A stretch of DNA of 33,960 nucleotides from Candidatus Methanorbis basalitermitum (GTDB lineage Archaea > Halobacteriota > Methanomicrobia > Methanomicrobiales > Methanocorpusculaceae), in NCBI GenBank assembly GCA_031287415.1, contig JAITSY010000007.1:1-33960 (forward strand), read 5' to 3'. Position numbers and translations under genes: made by a program. The notes under the pieces are model-generated. The model did no database searches. It saw only the letters and a list, made by a program, of their open reading frames with translations, and was not told where the DNA came from. Below, one piece after another: positions 8,084 through 15,819 of this stretch. Each line of letters starts with the position of its first letter. Positions within the stretch are counted from its first letter, which is position 1.

Positions 8084-8172
8084 GTCTGCGGCAGCGCCCG
8101 TTTCCCGAGGGGCTCTGGTATCTCTTCGGCTGTGACGACACGCACACCTCCATCACGGATGCAATCATTGAT
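8080..8172 (-). other. Gene-like open frame in the leader of the UPF0280 gene
   Basis: The minus-strand frame reads INDCIRDGGVRVVTAEEIP, then EPLGKRALPQT and a stop whose TGA overlaps the UPF0280 ATG (ATGA). The overlap and sensible composition suggest the 3' end of a former upstream gene, or an unannotated short coupled peptide. I see no ATG, GTG or TTG start in this frame after the preceding TGA. Confidence 0.3.
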
Positions 8173-8184
8173 TCATCTTATTCC

Positions 8185-8196
8185 TTGTATATATCT
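8185..8196 (-). promoter_or_regulatory. TATA-like element upstream of the UPF0280 gene
   Basis: Minus strand AGATATATACAA in the 160-base divergent region shared with the NIF3-like gene. Confidence 0.45.
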
Positions 8197-8244
8197 TTTG
8201 ATATCATATGAGTTATTAATCCTGTGAAGCGAATAACTACTTAA

Positions 8245-8952
8245 ATGTACGTCAGTGAGTTCATCCGGAGACTTGAGGAGATTGCGCCGCCGCATCTCGC
8301 GGAAGAGTTTGATTGTGGCAGAATCGGGCTGATTCTGGAAGGGACCTGTGTTGTAGAGACGGTTGCGTGTGCACTGGACGCAACACCCCATGTTGCAAAG
8401 ATGGCGGCAGAGCTTGGCGTTGATGCGCTGGTCGTCCACCATCCAACTTTCTGGGAGCCGCTGCACGGCATCACCGGTAGAAACGCGGATGTTGCCCGAC
8501 CGCTTCTTGGGGAGAACATCAATCTGTATGCAATGCATACAAACTTTGATCACGCGGATGGCGGCATTAATGATTGTCTTGCCGGTGAACTTGGTCTGAC
8601 CGACTGCGTGAAAGGTTCGCTTGAAATTGTCGGCACGATGACCAAATCGTTTGCCGAGATGGCAGGGATTCTTGGATGCGGTCTTCGTGTCTGGGGCGAT
8701 GTAAAGGAGGTGGCACGATTGGCAGTCGCCGGAGGAGCGGCGTTTGATCGGGAGCTAATCGAGGAGGCAGTTGAACTGGGTGCCGAGGCGTATCTTGCTT
8801 CCGAGCTGAAGTACAAAATTGCCCGCGAATCGCCGATTTCCTGCATAGAGGCGACGCATTATGCACTTGAGGCTCCCGGGATGCGGGCATTGGCACGGCG
8901 GGAAGGCTGGATATTTATTGAAGATATTCCCAAGACGACGATTGTTCCATGA
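8245..8952 (+). CDS. NIF3/DUF34 family metal-binding protein
   Basis: A 235-aa protein of the Nif3-like fold (often annotated GTP cyclohydrolase 1 type 2 homolog). The likely dinuclear metal ligands are visible: HHPTFW (His65, His66), the MHTNFD motif (His98, Asp102) and near the C-terminus THYALE (His205, Glu209). The length matches the short form without the inserted PII-like domain. The family is nearly universal, but its substrate is unsettled. The ATG follows an A/T-rich leader, and the stop overlaps the next gene's ATG by 4 bp, so the SWIM protein is cotranslated. Confidence 0.88.
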   Translation: MYVSEFIRRLEEIAPPHLAEEFDCGRIGLILEGTCVVETVACALDATPHVAKMAAELGVDALVVHHPTFWEPLHGITGRNADVARPLLGENINLYAMHTNFDHADGGINDCLAGELGLTDCVKGSLEIVGTMTKSFAEMAGILGCGLRVWGDVKEVARLAVAGGAAFDRELIEEAVELGAEAYLASELKYKIARESPISCIEATHYALEAPGMRALARREGWIFIEDIPKTTIVP

Positions 8953-9329
8953 TTCATCCCTGGCAGGTTCTGAAAACAGCAGGATCATTAACGGACATTG
9001 TCCGTTTGGCATTTGTTCACGCTTACGGCAGACGTGGCAGAGATGCGATTGATGCAGTCTGCAACCGCAGCGTGAAGAAGTACCGTGATTATTTTGTGGT
9101 GGTGGGAAACTCGGGTGAGTACTATGTGGAAGGGGACTTCTGCAGCTGCGAGGCGCGGCTGTACGGGAAGGAGTGCTGGCACACACTTGCAGTGCGGATT
9201 GCGCAGGAGATAGGGAAGTACGAGACGTATGATCTCTGGTACTACAAGGATGGGGTGGATGAGGAGGAGCCGGAGTACGAGGAGGAAGAGCTGATGTCAC
9301 CGTATAACCCGCACGGCAAAACAGTGTGA
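8949..9329 (+). CDS. SWIM zinc-finger protein
   Basis: A 126-aa protein with a complete SWIM motif: FCSC-x8-C-W-H (Cys65, Cys67, Cys76, His78), preceded by strands YFVVVGNSGEYYVEGD, as in SWIM domains of archaeal proteins predicted to bind DNA or protein. The N-terminal 50 residues form basic helices. The C-terminus is a highly acidic tail (EEEPEYEEEEL) followed by a short basic end. Its start overlaps the NIF3-like stop by 4 bp. The function is unknown. Confidence 0.85.
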   Translation: MIHPWQVLKTAGSLTDIVRLAFVHAYGRRGRDAIDAVCNRSVKKYRDYFVVVGNSGEYYVEGDFCSCEARLYGKECWHTLAVRIAQEIGKYETYDLWYYKDGVDEEEPEYEEEELMSPYNPHGKTV

Positions 9330-9595
9330 CTCCGCCGATTTTTCTATCGGGGTGCAAGCATATCACAGAAACTGCCCTGTGTCAATACTCATTTTTTCCA
9401 CGCAGCGGGACGCATATCTGACGGCTCTGTGGGACCTGGACGAAGTCCCACGCCCATGGGCGTGAGACCCGAATGGCAAGTGTTATCGGAGTTTAATCCC
9501 TCCAGTCAAGTTGTGTGTCCCACGTTTTGGTGTTATGTCAGTGTTCGGTTTTCCATAACGAGCTATCATCGTGATCATACTTTTTCGAAATTATC
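9330..9595. other. Intergenic stretch with twin hairpins
   Basis: No gene is seen. At 9429-9451 GTGGGAC pairs with GTCCCAC across a 9-base loop. It abuts the perfect 16-bp palindrome CACGCCCATGGGCGTG at 9449-9464. The rest is unremarkable. Confidence 0.5.
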
Positions 9596-9692
9596 AGTTT
9601 GAATGGGAACAGATCTTCAAATCTGAAACATAACTGCCAATATCAATAGAGGACTACGAGACATATATATTTCCACTAAAACAGATAAGCCC
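9596..9692 (+). repeat. Family M MITE-like element, copy M-A (forward)
   Basis: AT-rich element that starts AAATTATCAGTTTGAATGGG and ends CCACTAAAACAGATAAGCCC. Its internal part (TTCAAATCTGAAACATAAC, TATCAATAGAGGACTACGAG, atatatat) is shared with five other copies in this window. The outer ends form an imperfect inverted repeat. Confidence 0.75.
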
Positions 9693-9969
9693 AATTTTTA
9701 ATCCGATATACGTGTGGGACAAACCACGCAGCGCTGCGACGAGGTCGAGTCACAGCCGCCCAATGTTAAGGTACCCTCTGAATATCTCGCAAAAAACCTC
9801 TCTATATTATAAATATATATCTAGATTTTATAGATTTTTTAACGGAAAAACACATCAGGACTTCCGAGTCACTGTAAGGGGCTCGCGCTTCCCGCTACCT
9901 AAAGGCAGCGGTTTGCCAGCGCTATCCCCTATCCCCACGGTGTTCAGTCATACAACACGGCCTACTAAA

Positions 9970-10073
9970 GTTGCACGCCTTTGATAGAGGTGTACCACGC
10001 ATTGCAGGGCAGAAAATTCCCTACGTCAGGCAACAACGGGACAAACATCTTGCCAGATGCGTTGCCATGCAAC
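9970..10073 (-). repeat. Family R intergenic repeat, copy R4 (reverse)
   Basis: Reads GTTGCACGCCTTTGATAGAGG on the plus strand, the complement of the closing hairpin module, and ends TTGCCATGCAAC. It includes the GGGACAAACATCTTGCC module also present in R1 and R8. Confidence 0.75.
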
Positions 10074-10085
10074 GAATAAACAAAC

Positions 10086-10192
10086 GGATCTATTTGTTTT
10101 AGGGTAATTTATATATTTTTTGTTGTTCTCTATTGATATAGACAGTTATATTTCAGATTTGAAGAACTGTTCCCATTCAAACGGATAATTCC
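10086..10192 (-). repeat. Family M MITE-like element, copy M-D (reverse)
   Basis: A 107-bp copy: left end GGATCTATTTGTTTTAGGG, internal TTCTCTATTGATATAGACAG and TTTCAGATTTGAAGAACTG, right end CCCATTCAAACGGATAATTCC without its final base pair-breaking changes. It lies in opposite orientation to the copy at 11425-11516, so the pair brackets the TPR gene. Confidence 0.8.
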
Positions 10193-10467
10193 GTTCTCTT
10201 TTTCGGGGGAGGATAACTTCTTCAAACCGCTTGAGTTCACGGAGAACGGTTTCATTGTTGAGTTTTTCTGGCATGAATTGTCTATTTGCTGGAGGAGGAT
10301 ATAGATGTGGGGATTGAGGCTGATTTTTTGCCCGATGTAGACAATTGTCTCTGGCCGAAAGGCTTTGGTTTTTTGCGGGTAACCACTGGTGTGATCTGAA
10401 TAGCAGGCCGAATCTGTCGTCTTGAAAAAAGATATCTCTCATTCACACTGATATAGTAAGATTGCCT
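10193..10467. other. Gap between element M-D and the TPR gene
   Basis: No gene is supported. A minus-strand open frame ends within element M-D with the residues NYPFEWEQFFKSEI, but its N-terminal part has shadow-like composition. A weak TATA-like ATATAG lies near 10451. Confidence 0.35.
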
Positions 10468-11406
10468 ATGGGATTTCTTGACCGGATCAGAAAAAACGGT
10501 ATCGAAAGCGGTGCGGACACCGCCGAATCCGCCAGAAAATACAGCGAGGCCCTCGCCTATATGCGCTGTAACCGGTACAACGACGCACTCTGGTGTCTTG
10601 ACGCGGCGATTGCCGCGGATACCGCCAATGTGCCTGCATGGAATGACAAGGGTCACCTCCTTGCACAGTACGGTAAACGTGAGGAGGCAGTTTCCTGCTA
10701 CGACAAAGTAATCGAATTGCGGCCGGATACCGCTGTCTATTACCACAACAAAGGAGATGTTCTGGCAGCATTCGGCGAGATGGACGCTGCTGGCCGGTGT
10801 TTTGCAGAGGCACTGAAACACGAGCCGGACAACGTTGTCTATCTGACAAGCCACGCACGGGTACTCGCAGAGCAGAAAATGTACAAAGAAGCAGATGAGA
10901 TCATGACCCGTATTTGCAAAATGGAACCGCTGACGCCGGAACACTGGTTTAATCGAGCATCAATGCTCTATGGCGCGGGAAAGCTGGAGGAGGCGGTTGC
11001 CTGCTATGCTACAGTTTTCGAGATAGCGCCTGATCACGCAGTGAGCTACTTTAATTGCGGCAACGCTCTTTGTGAGCTGGAAAGATATGAGGAGGCTGTT
11101 GGCTGTTATGACCGTGCCCTTGCGTACGCCCGCACTATGACCGGGGCGATGAACAACAAGGGCCTTGCTTTAAGCTGTATGGGAAAACATTTTGAGGCAT
11201 ATGACTGCTTCCGCCGCGTGCTGATCGCACTTCCGCACTCTCCCGGTATCTGGTACAACAAAGGCTATGAACTTCTACAGATTGGAAAGATCCGTGATGC
11301 CGCTGCAGCATTCGAAACGGCCCTCTCTCATTGCACAAAAAAGGATACGGAACTTGCTGAACGGATCAAAGCAGCAAAAAAGATGGCCGAACTACATGGG
11401 CAGTGA
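10468..11406 (+). CDS. Tetratricopeptide repeat protein
   Basis: A 312-aa protein built almost wholly of 34-residue TPR units. A typical unit has a W/Y-x-NKG-x-L start, a GK-x-EEA-x-CY/F core and a closing A-x-x-x-x-P. I count about eight consecutive units (for example AWNDKGHLLAQYGKREEAV, VYYHNKGDVLAAFGEM, GIWYNKGYELLQIGK), with a short basic N-terminal segment MGFLDRIRKNG. TPR arrays are protein-binding scaffolds; no partner is evident. I chose the ATG at 10468 over a TTG two codons upstream. The gene sits alone between inverted copies of family M elements, but its GC content matches the genomic neighbours, unlike the other bracketed gene at 26334. Confidence 0.88.
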   Translation: MGFLDRIRKNGIESGADTAESARKYSEALAYMRCNRYNDALWCLDAAIAADTANVPAWNDKGHLLAQYGKREEAVSCYDKVIELRPDTAVYYHNKGDVLAAFGEMDAAGRCFAEALKHEPDNVVYLTSHARVLAEQKMYKEADEIMTRICKMEPLTPEHWFNRASMLYGAGKLEEAVACYATVFEIAPDHAVSYFNCGNALCELERYEEAVGCYDRALAYARTMTGAMNNKGLALSCMGKHFEAYDCFRRVLIALPHSPGIWYNKGYELLQIGKIRDAAAAFETALSHCTKKDTELAERIKAAKKMAELHGQ

Positions 11407-11424
11407 GATGTCCAAATAAATTAT

Positions 11425-11516
11425 GAAATTATCCGTTTGAATGGGTACCATTCTTCAAATATGAAATGTAATCATCTAATTCCTATATATATATATTTCC
11501 ACTAAAACAGATAAAA
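11425..11516 (+). repeat. Family M MITE-like element, copy M-E (forward, shortened)
   Basis: A copy of about 92 bp beginning GAAATTATCCGTTTGAATGG and ending TTCCACTAAAACAGATAA. It lacks part of the central segment. It lies 19 bases downstream of the TPR gene. Confidence 0.75.
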
Positions 11517-11658
11517 ATTCAAAACAGACATACCAGGGGCCCACGCGGCGTAAAAGGGGATGTCATCCTGGAGTGCAGTTTGCTTTGGTATCATCTGCCC
11601 CCAATCAACATGCCGATGTTATTCTTTGCGCGCGTTCCCTGCGGATTTATTACATGGA

Positions 11659-12165
11659 TTAATCGGTTTTTGCGATCTGCTGCATGCGTTCAATGCCGTG
11701 GATCTCCCGGATGACCTCTGCAACCTCGTGAGGAACACACGCTTCCCATGCTTCGCCCGCAACCATGCGGGCCCGAACTGCCGTTCCGGACAGCATCTCT
11801 CTCCGATATAGGGAGGGGGAAGTAACGGGAATGCCTGCTTCGCGGAACAGCTGGATCACCAGCGAATTTGCGGTGTAGACGGCATGAAAGGGTGGGGCCA
11901 TGGATGTAACGTGGGCAACCCAGAGGGCGTTCCGCCTGACGTCTTCTAAGGGGATGATGTAGATTGGAATCTCGGTATTTTTGAGTGCCCTGCTGATCAT
12001 GAGGACGCGCTCTCCTGCGGTGAATGGGTGGCGGGGTTCGTGGCTGATATCAGCACTGCCAATACCGATGATGAGTTCATCAATTTCCCCGGCGATTGCA
12101 TCGATGACAGATTTGTGGCCGTTATGATAGGGCTGGAACCTCCCTACGTAAAACCCGCGTTTCAT
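11659..12165 (-). CDS. nadM: Nicotinamide-nucleotide adenylyltransferase (archaeal NadM type)
   Basis: A 168-aa enzyme that transfers AMP from ATP to NMN, making NAD+. The nucleotidyltransferase signature GRFQPYHNGH (residues 8-17) contains the catalytic HxGH (His14, His17). The C-terminal ATP-binding motif is LSGTAVRARM (about 125-134). The length is typical of archaeal NMNAT. The start overlaps the stop of the LarB-like gene upstream by 4 bp, indicating coupled translation. Confidence 0.93.
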   Translation of the reverse strand: MKRGFYVGRFQPYHNGHKSVIDAIAGEIDELIIGIGSADISHEPRHPFTAGERVLMISRALKNTEIPIYIIPLEDVRRNALWVAHVTSMAPPFHAVYTANSLVIQLFREAGIPVTSPSLYRREMLSGTAVRARMVAGEAWEACVPHEVAEVIREIHGIERMQQIAKTD

Positions 12166-12929
12166 GAATTTCTTCCGATGAGGGCGACTGTCCTGGCGGC
12201 AACGATGCCGGCGGTGAATCCTGCATCGATGTTGACAACGGTAACTGCAGCACAGGACTGCAGCATGGCGGCGAGAGCTGCTTCACCCTGGCCCATGTAA
12301 CCGTAGCCGGTACTGACGGGGACACCAATAACCGGTTTGTTTACAAGACCCGCGACAACGGACGGCAGCGTTCCTTCCCGTCCGGCGCAGACGACGTAGA
12401 TGTCAGCGGTCTTGAGCCGTTCGAGTGCCGGAAACAGCCGGTGGATACCGGCAACACCGACATCATAGGCAGTAAGCACCGCAGCACCCATTTCCTCGGC
12501 AATAATCCTGGCTTCCTCAGCAACGCGGATATCGGAAGTTCCGGCAGTGACTATGGCGACCGTTCCTCCCGACGGCTCTGGCATGGTACCGTCCGAAAGG
12601 ATAAGAATATGGCCTATCTCGCGGTAGTCGGCGATTATACCCTGTGGCAAAGTGGCAAGGATAGCCTGCACCTGTTCGGGAAGGATTCTGCTTGCAATTG
12701 CTCGGCCTGTTGCACAGGCGTAGCTGTGCATAATTTTTACAAGGGAGTCGATGTCCTTTCCTTCGGCAAGGATGACCTCGGGGATGCCACAGCGATCGGT
12801 TCTGCCGATATCGAGGTTTGCGATGGTGCCCACCGGAAGACTGCCGATGAGCTGCTCTGCTGCTGCGGGGTCGAGAGCACCATCCCGTACCTGTTGGAGG
12901 ATTTCATAGAGGACACGGTTATCAGGCAT
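12162..12929 (-). CDS. larB: LarB-like / PurE-related carboxylase
   Basis: A 255-aa protein. The N-terminal 110 residues form a helical segment typical of LarB. The C-terminal domain is PurE-like, with AIVTAGTSDIRVAEEA, DVGVAGIHRL, VVCAGREGTLPSVVAGL and the glycine-rich IGVPVSTGYG near the nucleotide site. In bacteria LarB carboxylates and hydrolyses nicotinic acid adenine dinucleotide to start nickel-pincer cofactor synthesis. Pairing with nadM in the same transcript is suggestive because both act on pyridine nucleotides. Larger in-frame reading to 13025 adds 32 unlikely residues, so I start at the ATG at 12929. No larC or larE is in the window, so the actual role is open. Confidence 0.85.
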   Translation of the reverse strand: MPDNRVLYEILQQVRDGALDPAAAEQLIGSLPVGTIANLDIGRTDRCGIPEVILAEGKDIDSLVKIMHSYACATGRAIASRILPEQVQAILATLPQGIIADYREIGHILILSDGTMPEPSGGTVAIVTAGTSDIRVAEEARIIAEEMGAAVLTAYDVGVAGIHRLFPALERLKTADIYVVCAGREGTLPSVVAGLVNKPVIGVPVSTGYGYMGQGEAALAAMLQSCAAVTVVNIDAGFTAGIVAARTVALIGRNS

Positions 12930-13055
12930 AGCTGTACGTATTGGTAGGTTGGCGGGGGATATTAGAATAATGGAGTCTGGGTATTGGCCGTGTTCGTTTA
13001 GAGGATCTGCTAGATACCCATCCACATATCCTGGTTAGCTGAATGACGACAACAG

Positions 13056-13652
13056 TCACCGCTTTCCGGCGCATGGTGGGCGGCGGAGGTAGAGCGGAAG
13101 CTTTTCTGCAAGGAGGGTAATTGCGTCTTCCGGAGTGTCGATGCCGAAGATGCGGTCGTCGGTGATCTCTATATAGCGGGGGTTGTCGTCAAGCTTTTTG
13201 TCGGCAAGGACCGCACTCCAGTCAGTAAACGTATCGGCATCTCCCGCCAGCAGTGGAACGCGGTAGGCGAGGATGAGCCGCCGCATAATCCATGCGTACG
13301 ACAGCTCCGACAGAGTTCCGGATCCGCCACCGACGGCGATCACCGCATCACTGTTGGCAATGATGAAGTTGCGGGCATGATCAAGACCGGTTGCGATGGG
13401 GATGTCGATGTAGGGGTTCGCCGCATCTGGATTACACCCAGGCAGAACACCGATGACGTCACCTTCACGATATGCGGGTGATGTGTGTGCCCCGCGGGCA
13501 GCCGCTTCCATCACGCCTCCCAGCCCGCCGCAGATTATTCGGTACCCTCTTGACACCAGAGTGCTTCCGAGGGCTTCGGCAAACTCCTCCTTCGCTGAGC
13601 CATGGGCTACAGCCCCGTCTCCGATCACCGCAATAACCTGCCTTCGTGTCAT
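13056..13652 (-). CDS. LOG/MoCo-carrier-like Rossmann protein (TIGR00725-type)
   Basis: A 198-aa protein with a lysine-decarboxylase-like Rossmann fold. Visible features are an N-terminal strand and loop VIAVIGDGAV, a CGGLGGVMEAAARGA motif (about 41-55), HARNFIIANSDAVI (92-105) and the nucleotide/phosphate loop GGGSGTLSE (108-116). Relatives include LOG cytokinin-activating phosphoribohydrolases and molybdenum-cofactor carrier proteins. The TIGR00725 group has no fixed function. It lies upstream of the LarB-like gene on the same strand, with about 125 bp between them, so it may share a transcript. Confidence 0.82.
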   Translation of the reverse strand: MTRRQVIAVIGDGAVAHGSAKEEFAEALGSTLVSRGYRIICGGLGGVMEAAARGAHTSPAYREGDVIGVLPGCNPDAANPYIDIPIATGLDHARNFIIANSDAVIAVGGGSGTLSELSYAWIMRRLILAYRVPLLAGDADTFTDWSAVLADKKLDDNPRYIEITDDRIFGIDTPEDAITLLAEKLPLYLRRPPCAGKR

Positions 13653-13723
13653 GCAGGTAGATTAGATGGCAAACGGGATGGAAGTATCGCAGCCGCATGT
13701 GCTTTGTGACTGCTTGGGGATAA

Positions 13724-13788
13724 GCTGCACGCCTTTGATTAGAGGTGTTCCATGCATTGCATGGCTGCGGGTTCCGCTGCCATGTACC
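13724..13788 (-). repeat. Family R intergenic repeat, copy R5 (reverse, short form)
   Basis: Plus strand GCTGCACGCCTTTGATTAGAGG to GGGTTCCGCTGCCATGTAC. Its reverse complement aligns over its full 65 bases with copy R7 at 31940-32003, which defines the short form of the family. Confidence 0.8.
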
Positions 13789-14062
13789 TATAATGCTAGT
13801 ACGGATAGAGCCAAAGTTCCTATAATTTTCCTCAGGCTATGCATCGGGCGGCGGTCGTCAGAATTGCCGCCAGTCTGCGATATCCATTGGCCTCCTTCAT
13901 ACCGCATTTCCGGCTGCAGAAAAATCGCATCCGCGGCTGACCTGCCACACAACAAAACACACTTTCCCAAAAAACACCCCCCCAGAAAACCCCCTCCCGC
14001 AAAAAGCACCGATCCATAAATGTATTAATGAAATAGATGCCTATAACTAACCAGATACAAAA
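13789..14062. other. Upstream region of the eha-fwd operon
   Basis: No gene is seen. It includes a C-rich, A-rich run (about 13950-14010, cccccccagaaaaccccctccc type) and AT-rich stretches at 14013-14046, one of which (cctataac or ataaatgtatt) probably contains the operon promoter. I cannot choose between them. Confidence 0.35.
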
Positions 14063-14106
14063 ACCCTGTCGCACTCTGCGAAAAGGCAGATTTTTGGGGA
14101 CAGGGT
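14063..14106 (+). promoter_or_regulatory. Nested stem-loop in the leader of the eha-fwd operon
   Basis: ACCCTGTC (14063-14070) pairs perfectly with GACAGGGT (14099-14106). Inside this, TCTGC and GCAGA form a second stem around GAAAAG. The outer arm ends 10 bases before the first ATG, so folding could affect initiation. Confidence 0.5.
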
Positions 14107-14116
14107 AGAGAAGAGC

Positions 14117-14623
14117 ATGATCCCTGAATTAGCATATATCACCATTGCAGCGGCCATCACCCTCACCCTCTTTGTCGTACTTGACATCATCTGGAAGCTC
14201 CCAAAAGAGGGGGGAGTATCCGGCGCCGATGTCATCAGCCGCGAGATAGCCGCGGCAGGCGGTGACCGACATGGCGGCTGGATGATGGGAAACATCGTCA
14301 CCTCGCCCGACGCATCCGCAGGCACACTCCTTGCCGCTTGCGGCTACTACATTGGCGATCACGTCTGCAGCATCGGCATCCTTGGAGGAGCTGCCGCAGC
14401 CGTTCTTGTCTTCACCGGCGCCCGCATTTGCGCTGACAAGGGGTATGTAGGCACCAGCGGGACGTTTGCGGCGACAGCCGTCATCTGGGCCCTTGCTACC
14501 TTCGCAAACTTCCCGCCTGCCTCCTTCATCGCAGGCATGGTGATTGCCATCCTCATCGTGCAGGGAAGCTCGCACATCCTTGCAAGCAGAGCCATCGGGA
14601 ATCTCTGGAGGAAGGTCCAATGA
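14117..14623 (+). CDS. ehaB: Eha hydrogenase membrane subunit, EhaB-like
   Basis: First gene of the Eha operon, 168 aa. It has an N-terminal membrane helix (YITIAAAITLTLFVVLDII), a polar loop with KEGGVSGADVISREIAAAGGDRHGG, then three to four further hydrophobic helices ending in a short basic tail. The letter EhaB is assigned by length and by order relative to the Methanothermobacter eha operon, from memory. No gene matching EhaA precedes it. It should be one of the small integral membrane subunits of the ion-translocating arm. Its stop overlaps the next ATG by 4 bp. Confidence 0.65.
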   Translation: MIPELAYITIAAAITLTLFVVLDIIWKLPKEGGVSGADVISREIAAAGGDRHGGWMMGNIVTSPDASAGTLLAACGYYIGDHVCSIGILGGAAAAVLVFTGARICADKGYVGTSGTFAATAVIWALATFANFPPASFIAGMVIAILIVQGSSHILASRAIGNLWRKVQ

Positions 14624-14880
14624 TCGAGAATGTGCCAGATTGGGCTGTACTCATCAGTGCAGTTACCGCCGTTTATGCGGCTCTTCGGGCAGTTTTTGAG
14701 AGAAACACACTTCGGAAGCTGCCGTACGTCAACGTCATGAACTTTGCCGTCGCAGGAGTCATCGTCCTCTTTCTCCCGCACCCGCTGACCCTTGCCGTTG
14801 CTGGCGCCTACTTCATCGGTTCTACTCTTGAAACGAATGCTATTGCTTCTTCAATTTCGAAACTCGAAGGTGACCGATAG
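14620..14880 (+). CDS. ehaC: Eha hydrogenase small membrane subunit, EhaC-like
   Basis: An 86-aa protein with three predicted helices: WAVLISAVTAVYAALRAVF, VNVMNFAVAGVIVLFL and LTLAVAGAYFIGSTL. A basic loop RNTLRKLPY lies between the first two. Its order and size fit EhaC. It overlaps the previous gene by 4 bp. Its TAG stop shares one base with the GTG start of the next gene. Confidence 0.65.
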   Translation: MIENVPDWAVLISAVTAVYAALRAVFERNTLRKLPYVNVMNFAVAGVIVLFLPHPLTLAVAGAYFIGSTLETNAIASSISKLEGDR

Positions 14881-15125
14881 TGATCGAACTCGAACTTTTT
14901 GCCTTCCTTTCTGCACTCCTTGCTCTCATCGGCGGCATCGCCACTCTTTTTGCTAAAAACGCCTTTGACAAACTGATTACCCTTGCTATCCTTGCTGCTG
15001 GCGCCGTCATCTGCATGGTCAGTCGCGACTGCCTTGACGTTGCTATCGTTGTCGCACTGATGATGCCGATTGGTACCATCTTCATTCTTCTGCTGTGCCG
15101 TAAAAAACCGGAGGGACTTCAATGA
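14880..15125 (+). CDS. ehaD: Eha hydrogenase small membrane subunit, EhaD-like
   Basis: An 81-aa protein starting at GTG. It has three helices: LFAFLSALLALIGGIATLF, LITLAILAAGAVICMV and VAIVVALMMPIGTIFILLL. The pattern resembles the C-terminal half of small NuoK/MrpC or MnhB-type antiporter subunits, which the Eha small subunits are thought to mimic. GTG is the only start compatible with the one-base junction to the preceding stop. It overlaps the next gene by 4 bp. Confidence 0.7.
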   Translation: MIELELFAFLSALLALIGGIATLFAKNAFDKLITLAILAAGAVICMVSRDCLDVAIVVALMMPIGTIFILLLCRKKPEGLQ

Positions 15126-15361
15126 TCGGCATTGAGTTTGTCACCGGCTGCGTACTGCTCCTCGCAGGTGTCGCCGCAACCGCATACTCGCGTGCCCCGT
15201 CCTATCTCACGCGGCTCATCAACATGGAGGTCGCCGGGTTCGGTCTCGTCTTCATCATGCTCGCCTTTGACGAAATGCTCTCCCTTGTCACCTTCATTGC
15301 CGTCAACATCGTAACAACCCTCATTTTCGTCCGGCTTATCGAAAAGAAGGAGGCAATATGA
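15122..15361 (+). CDS. ehaE: Eha hydrogenase small membrane subunit, EhaE-like
   Basis: A 79-aa protein with helices EFVTGCVLLLAGVAATAY and FGLVFIMLAFDEMLSLVTFIA, then VNIVTTLIFVRLIEK. Acidic residues in the FDEML segment sit inside a helix, as seen in ion-conducting subunits, but I cannot assign a role to them. Order and length fit EhaE. It has 4-bp overlaps at both ends. Confidence 0.7.
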   Translation: MIGIEFVTGCVLLLAGVAATAYSRAPSYLTRLINMEVAGFGLVFIMLAFDEMLSLVTFIAVNIVTTLIFVRLIEKKEAI

Positions 15362-15819
15362 ACTGCATCCAGAAAATTTCCCTCTACCTCGCCGATACCA
15401 GCAACCTGCCCAAAATCTATGCGGCCGTTATCTGTCTGATTGCTGCCATCGGCATCTGTACCGTCCCTTTCCTCACCTACCACGGGGACCAGCTTTATCC
15501 AAAACCCGCCGAACAGAACATGAGCCCCCTCACCCCCTATGACCGTGGCGGTGTTCCCTTTATCGAGCCGGCACACATTGCTGCCCAGTATCCGGAAAAC
15601 TCTCCGGCTCTCGGCTACGTCACTGCATACCTGACGCCGGCAAGCTGGTTTTTGGCAAACACCACCTGCTACCTTGGCACGACCATCGTCGGCCACCCGG
15701 GCGGCATTCTCGATGAGATTCTCTACTACACGCGGGGTCTTGATACCATTGTCGAGGCAAGCATCTTTTTTGTGGCCTTTGCGATCGCCTCGTTCCTATA
15801 CCGGAGGGCAAAACAATGA
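15358..15819 (+). CDS. ehaF: Eha hydrogenase membrane subunit, EhaF-like
   Basis: A 153-aa protein. A first helix (AAVICLIAAIGICTVPFL) is followed by a long extracytoplasmic or loop segment rich in Pro and Tyr (QLYPKPAEQNMSPLTPYDRGG), another helix region with LGTTIVGHPGGILDEILYYTRG and a final helix VEASIFFVAFAIASFLY. The GGILDEILYYTRGLDT element is reminiscent of MrpB/MnhB-like C-termini. It fits EhaF by order and size. Confidence 0.7.
   Translation: MNCIQKISLYLADTSNLPKIYAAVICLIAAIGICTVPFLTYHGDQLYPKPAEQNMSPLTPYDRGGVPFIEPAHIAAQYPENSPALGYVTAYLTPASWFLANTTCYLGTTIVGHPGGILDEILYYTRGLDTIVEASIFFVAFAIASFLYRRAKQ

Noticed and set aside
10146-10442. Minus-strand open frame of 98 codons ending NYPFEWEQFFKSEI
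   Set aside because: Only the tail inside the family M element is conserved between copies; the remainder is Pro/Ser/Arg-rich and has no counterpart at other copies.
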